A DNA stretch of 7,269 nt. It comes from Candidatus Microgenomatus auricola. Lineage in GTDB: Bacteria; Patescibacteriota; Patescibacteriia; UBA9570; XYC2-FULL-38-9. Every line of letters begins with the position of its first letter. Positions within the stretch are counted from its first letter, which is position 1. The notes beneath the pieces are model-generated. The model did not search any database and was not told the origin of the DNA. It saw nothing but the letters and a program-made list of their open reading frames with translations. Position numbers and translations under genes: made by a program. Below are positions 6,659-7,269 of this stretch, one piece after another. The stretch lies in assembly GCA_005239655.1 (NCBI GenBank), contig SBBP01000094.1, positions 1 through 7,269 on the forward strand. Direction: 5' to 3'.

Positions 6659-6687
6659 AAAAAAAGATGACCGGTGGCTAGTCGGTC
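6659..6687 (-). terminator. Rho-independent terminator of the HAD-like gene
   Basis: On the minus strand GACCG (6683-6687) pairs with CGGTC (6669-6673) around a 9-nt loop, followed by ATC and seven T residues (6659-6665). The stem is short but G+C-rich and the T-tract is good. The TAG stop of the gene (6678-6680) lies in the loop, as a stop codon also lies inside the hairpin of the next gene's terminator. Confidence 0.7.
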
Positions 6688-7269
6688 CCGACGCATGAGA
6701 GGAGCTCCAGCCCCTCGATCACACCTTCGGTGAAGGGAAGTGTCAGCACTCGATCAGCTCGTGCCTTCGCTTCGTCGCTGGCGTTGGCGACCAGCCAGGT
6801 TTGGCCAAGGCTCTTGTCACCGAGCAGGTCCACGGCTGCGCCTCCGATCACGACCAAGCATTTGCCTTTAGCGGTGAGGCGTTGTCCGATCTTGCCGAGC
6901 GTCGCTGCCCGCATGGTGCGGACATCAGCTCCGTGGACAGCAGTGAACCCGACAGCCGGGTCGACAGCCACAGCTTCTCCGTAGAGCGTACGCAGGTGTT
7001 CGCCCAGCGCAGTGGCGACCACGTGGTTCGGTGCTCCCTTTGCATTGAAGCAGAAGCAGCTCAGGCTCGCCTGCCGCTCTGCGCCGAAGGCGATGCCTGC
7101 ACGAGCTGGCTTGAACCCGCCGAACTCGCGCGCCAGTGCCTCTTCCTCGAGGATGCGCACGCTGTTCTTGCCCGCCCACTCACGGACGTGGGCTTTCGCG
7201 GCTTCGAGGTCGAACGTGACCAGCGAGACACTGTTGACGACCGCGCCGTTCTCGGCGACGGTTGCCCCC
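6678..7269 (-). CDS. HAD-superfamily (Cof-like) phosphatase domain protein, N-terminus cut by window edge
   Basis: The frame stays open to the window edge, so the GTG at 7160 is internal; 196 residues are visible. They start with VAENGAVV, the segment that opens the cap region in Cof-type HAD phosphatases. They end with VVIGGAAVDLL, then WLVANASDEAKARADRVL and EGVIEGLELL, which match the family's motif IV region and tail (GDxxND...VAxxNA...K..AD.V....GV...L) with identical spacing. The nucleophile motif DxD would lie outside the window. The first Asp of motif IV is Gly here (6840-6842), while the second (D in AAVD) remains, so activity is doubtful. Such enzymes normally dephosphorylate sugar phosphates or related metabolites in the cytoplasm; the substrate is unknown. 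Codon use is G+C-rich, like the neighbouring unknown gene, and a terminator closes it. The family call is moderately sure. Confidence 0.75.
   Translation of the reverse strand, partial: GATVAENGAVVNSVSLVTFDLEAAKAHVREWAGKNSVRILEEEALAREFGGFKPARAGIAFGAERQASLSCFCFNAKGAPNHVVATALGEHLRTLYGEAVAVDPAVGFTAVHGADVRTMRAATLGKIGQRLTAKGKCLVVIGGAAVDLLGDKSLGQTWLVANASDEAKARADRVLTLPFTEGVIEGLELLSCVGTD

Overview
The window looks like a bacterial chromosome fragment of moderate G+C. The isoleucyl-tRNA synthetase is of the eukaryote-like, mupirocin-insensitive type (HYGH and KMSKK signatures). Together with tight packing, weak or absent Shine-Dalgarno sites and a nearly leaderless promoter, this would fit a Patescibacteria/CPR-type genome, but that assignment is an inference and the window has no rRNA or other marker to settle it.

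Left part (1-3725, + strand): the 3' nine-tenths or more of ileS, cut by the window edge; a 134-bp gap filled almost entirely by one long interrupted inverted repeat that could be a structured RNA or a miniature repeat element; then a complete recO, the recombination mediator that loads RecA.

Middle part (3722-5360, - strand): a two-gene operon with ATGA overlap, encoding a BtpA/SgcQ-family TIM-barrel protein followed by a PfkB-family sugar kinase that most resembles fructoselysine 6-kinase (FrlD). The kinase stop codon overlaps the recO stop codon tail to tail. A well-formed promoter lies so close to the first ATG that the mRNA should be almost leaderless. The pairing suggests a small sugar-phosphate pathway whose substrate cannot be read from the sequence.

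Right part (about 5369-7269, - strand): two genes with visibly higher G+C and G/C-ending codons, each ending in its own Rho-independent terminator whose hairpin contains the stop codon. The nearer one is a 363-residue protein of unknown function, with a faint resemblance to proteins found beside polysaccharide genes. It has a strong Shine-Dalgarno site, a leader of about 100 nt with short tandem repeats, and a promoter whose spacer is occupied by a perfect 16-bp palindrome, probably an operator. The farther one, cut by the right edge, is a HAD-superfamily (Cof-like) phosphatase fold in which one metal-binding Asp is replaced by Gly. The change of composition at the terminator near 5370 suggests that this part is an acquired segment, although no integrase, transposase, tRNA or attachment site is visible.
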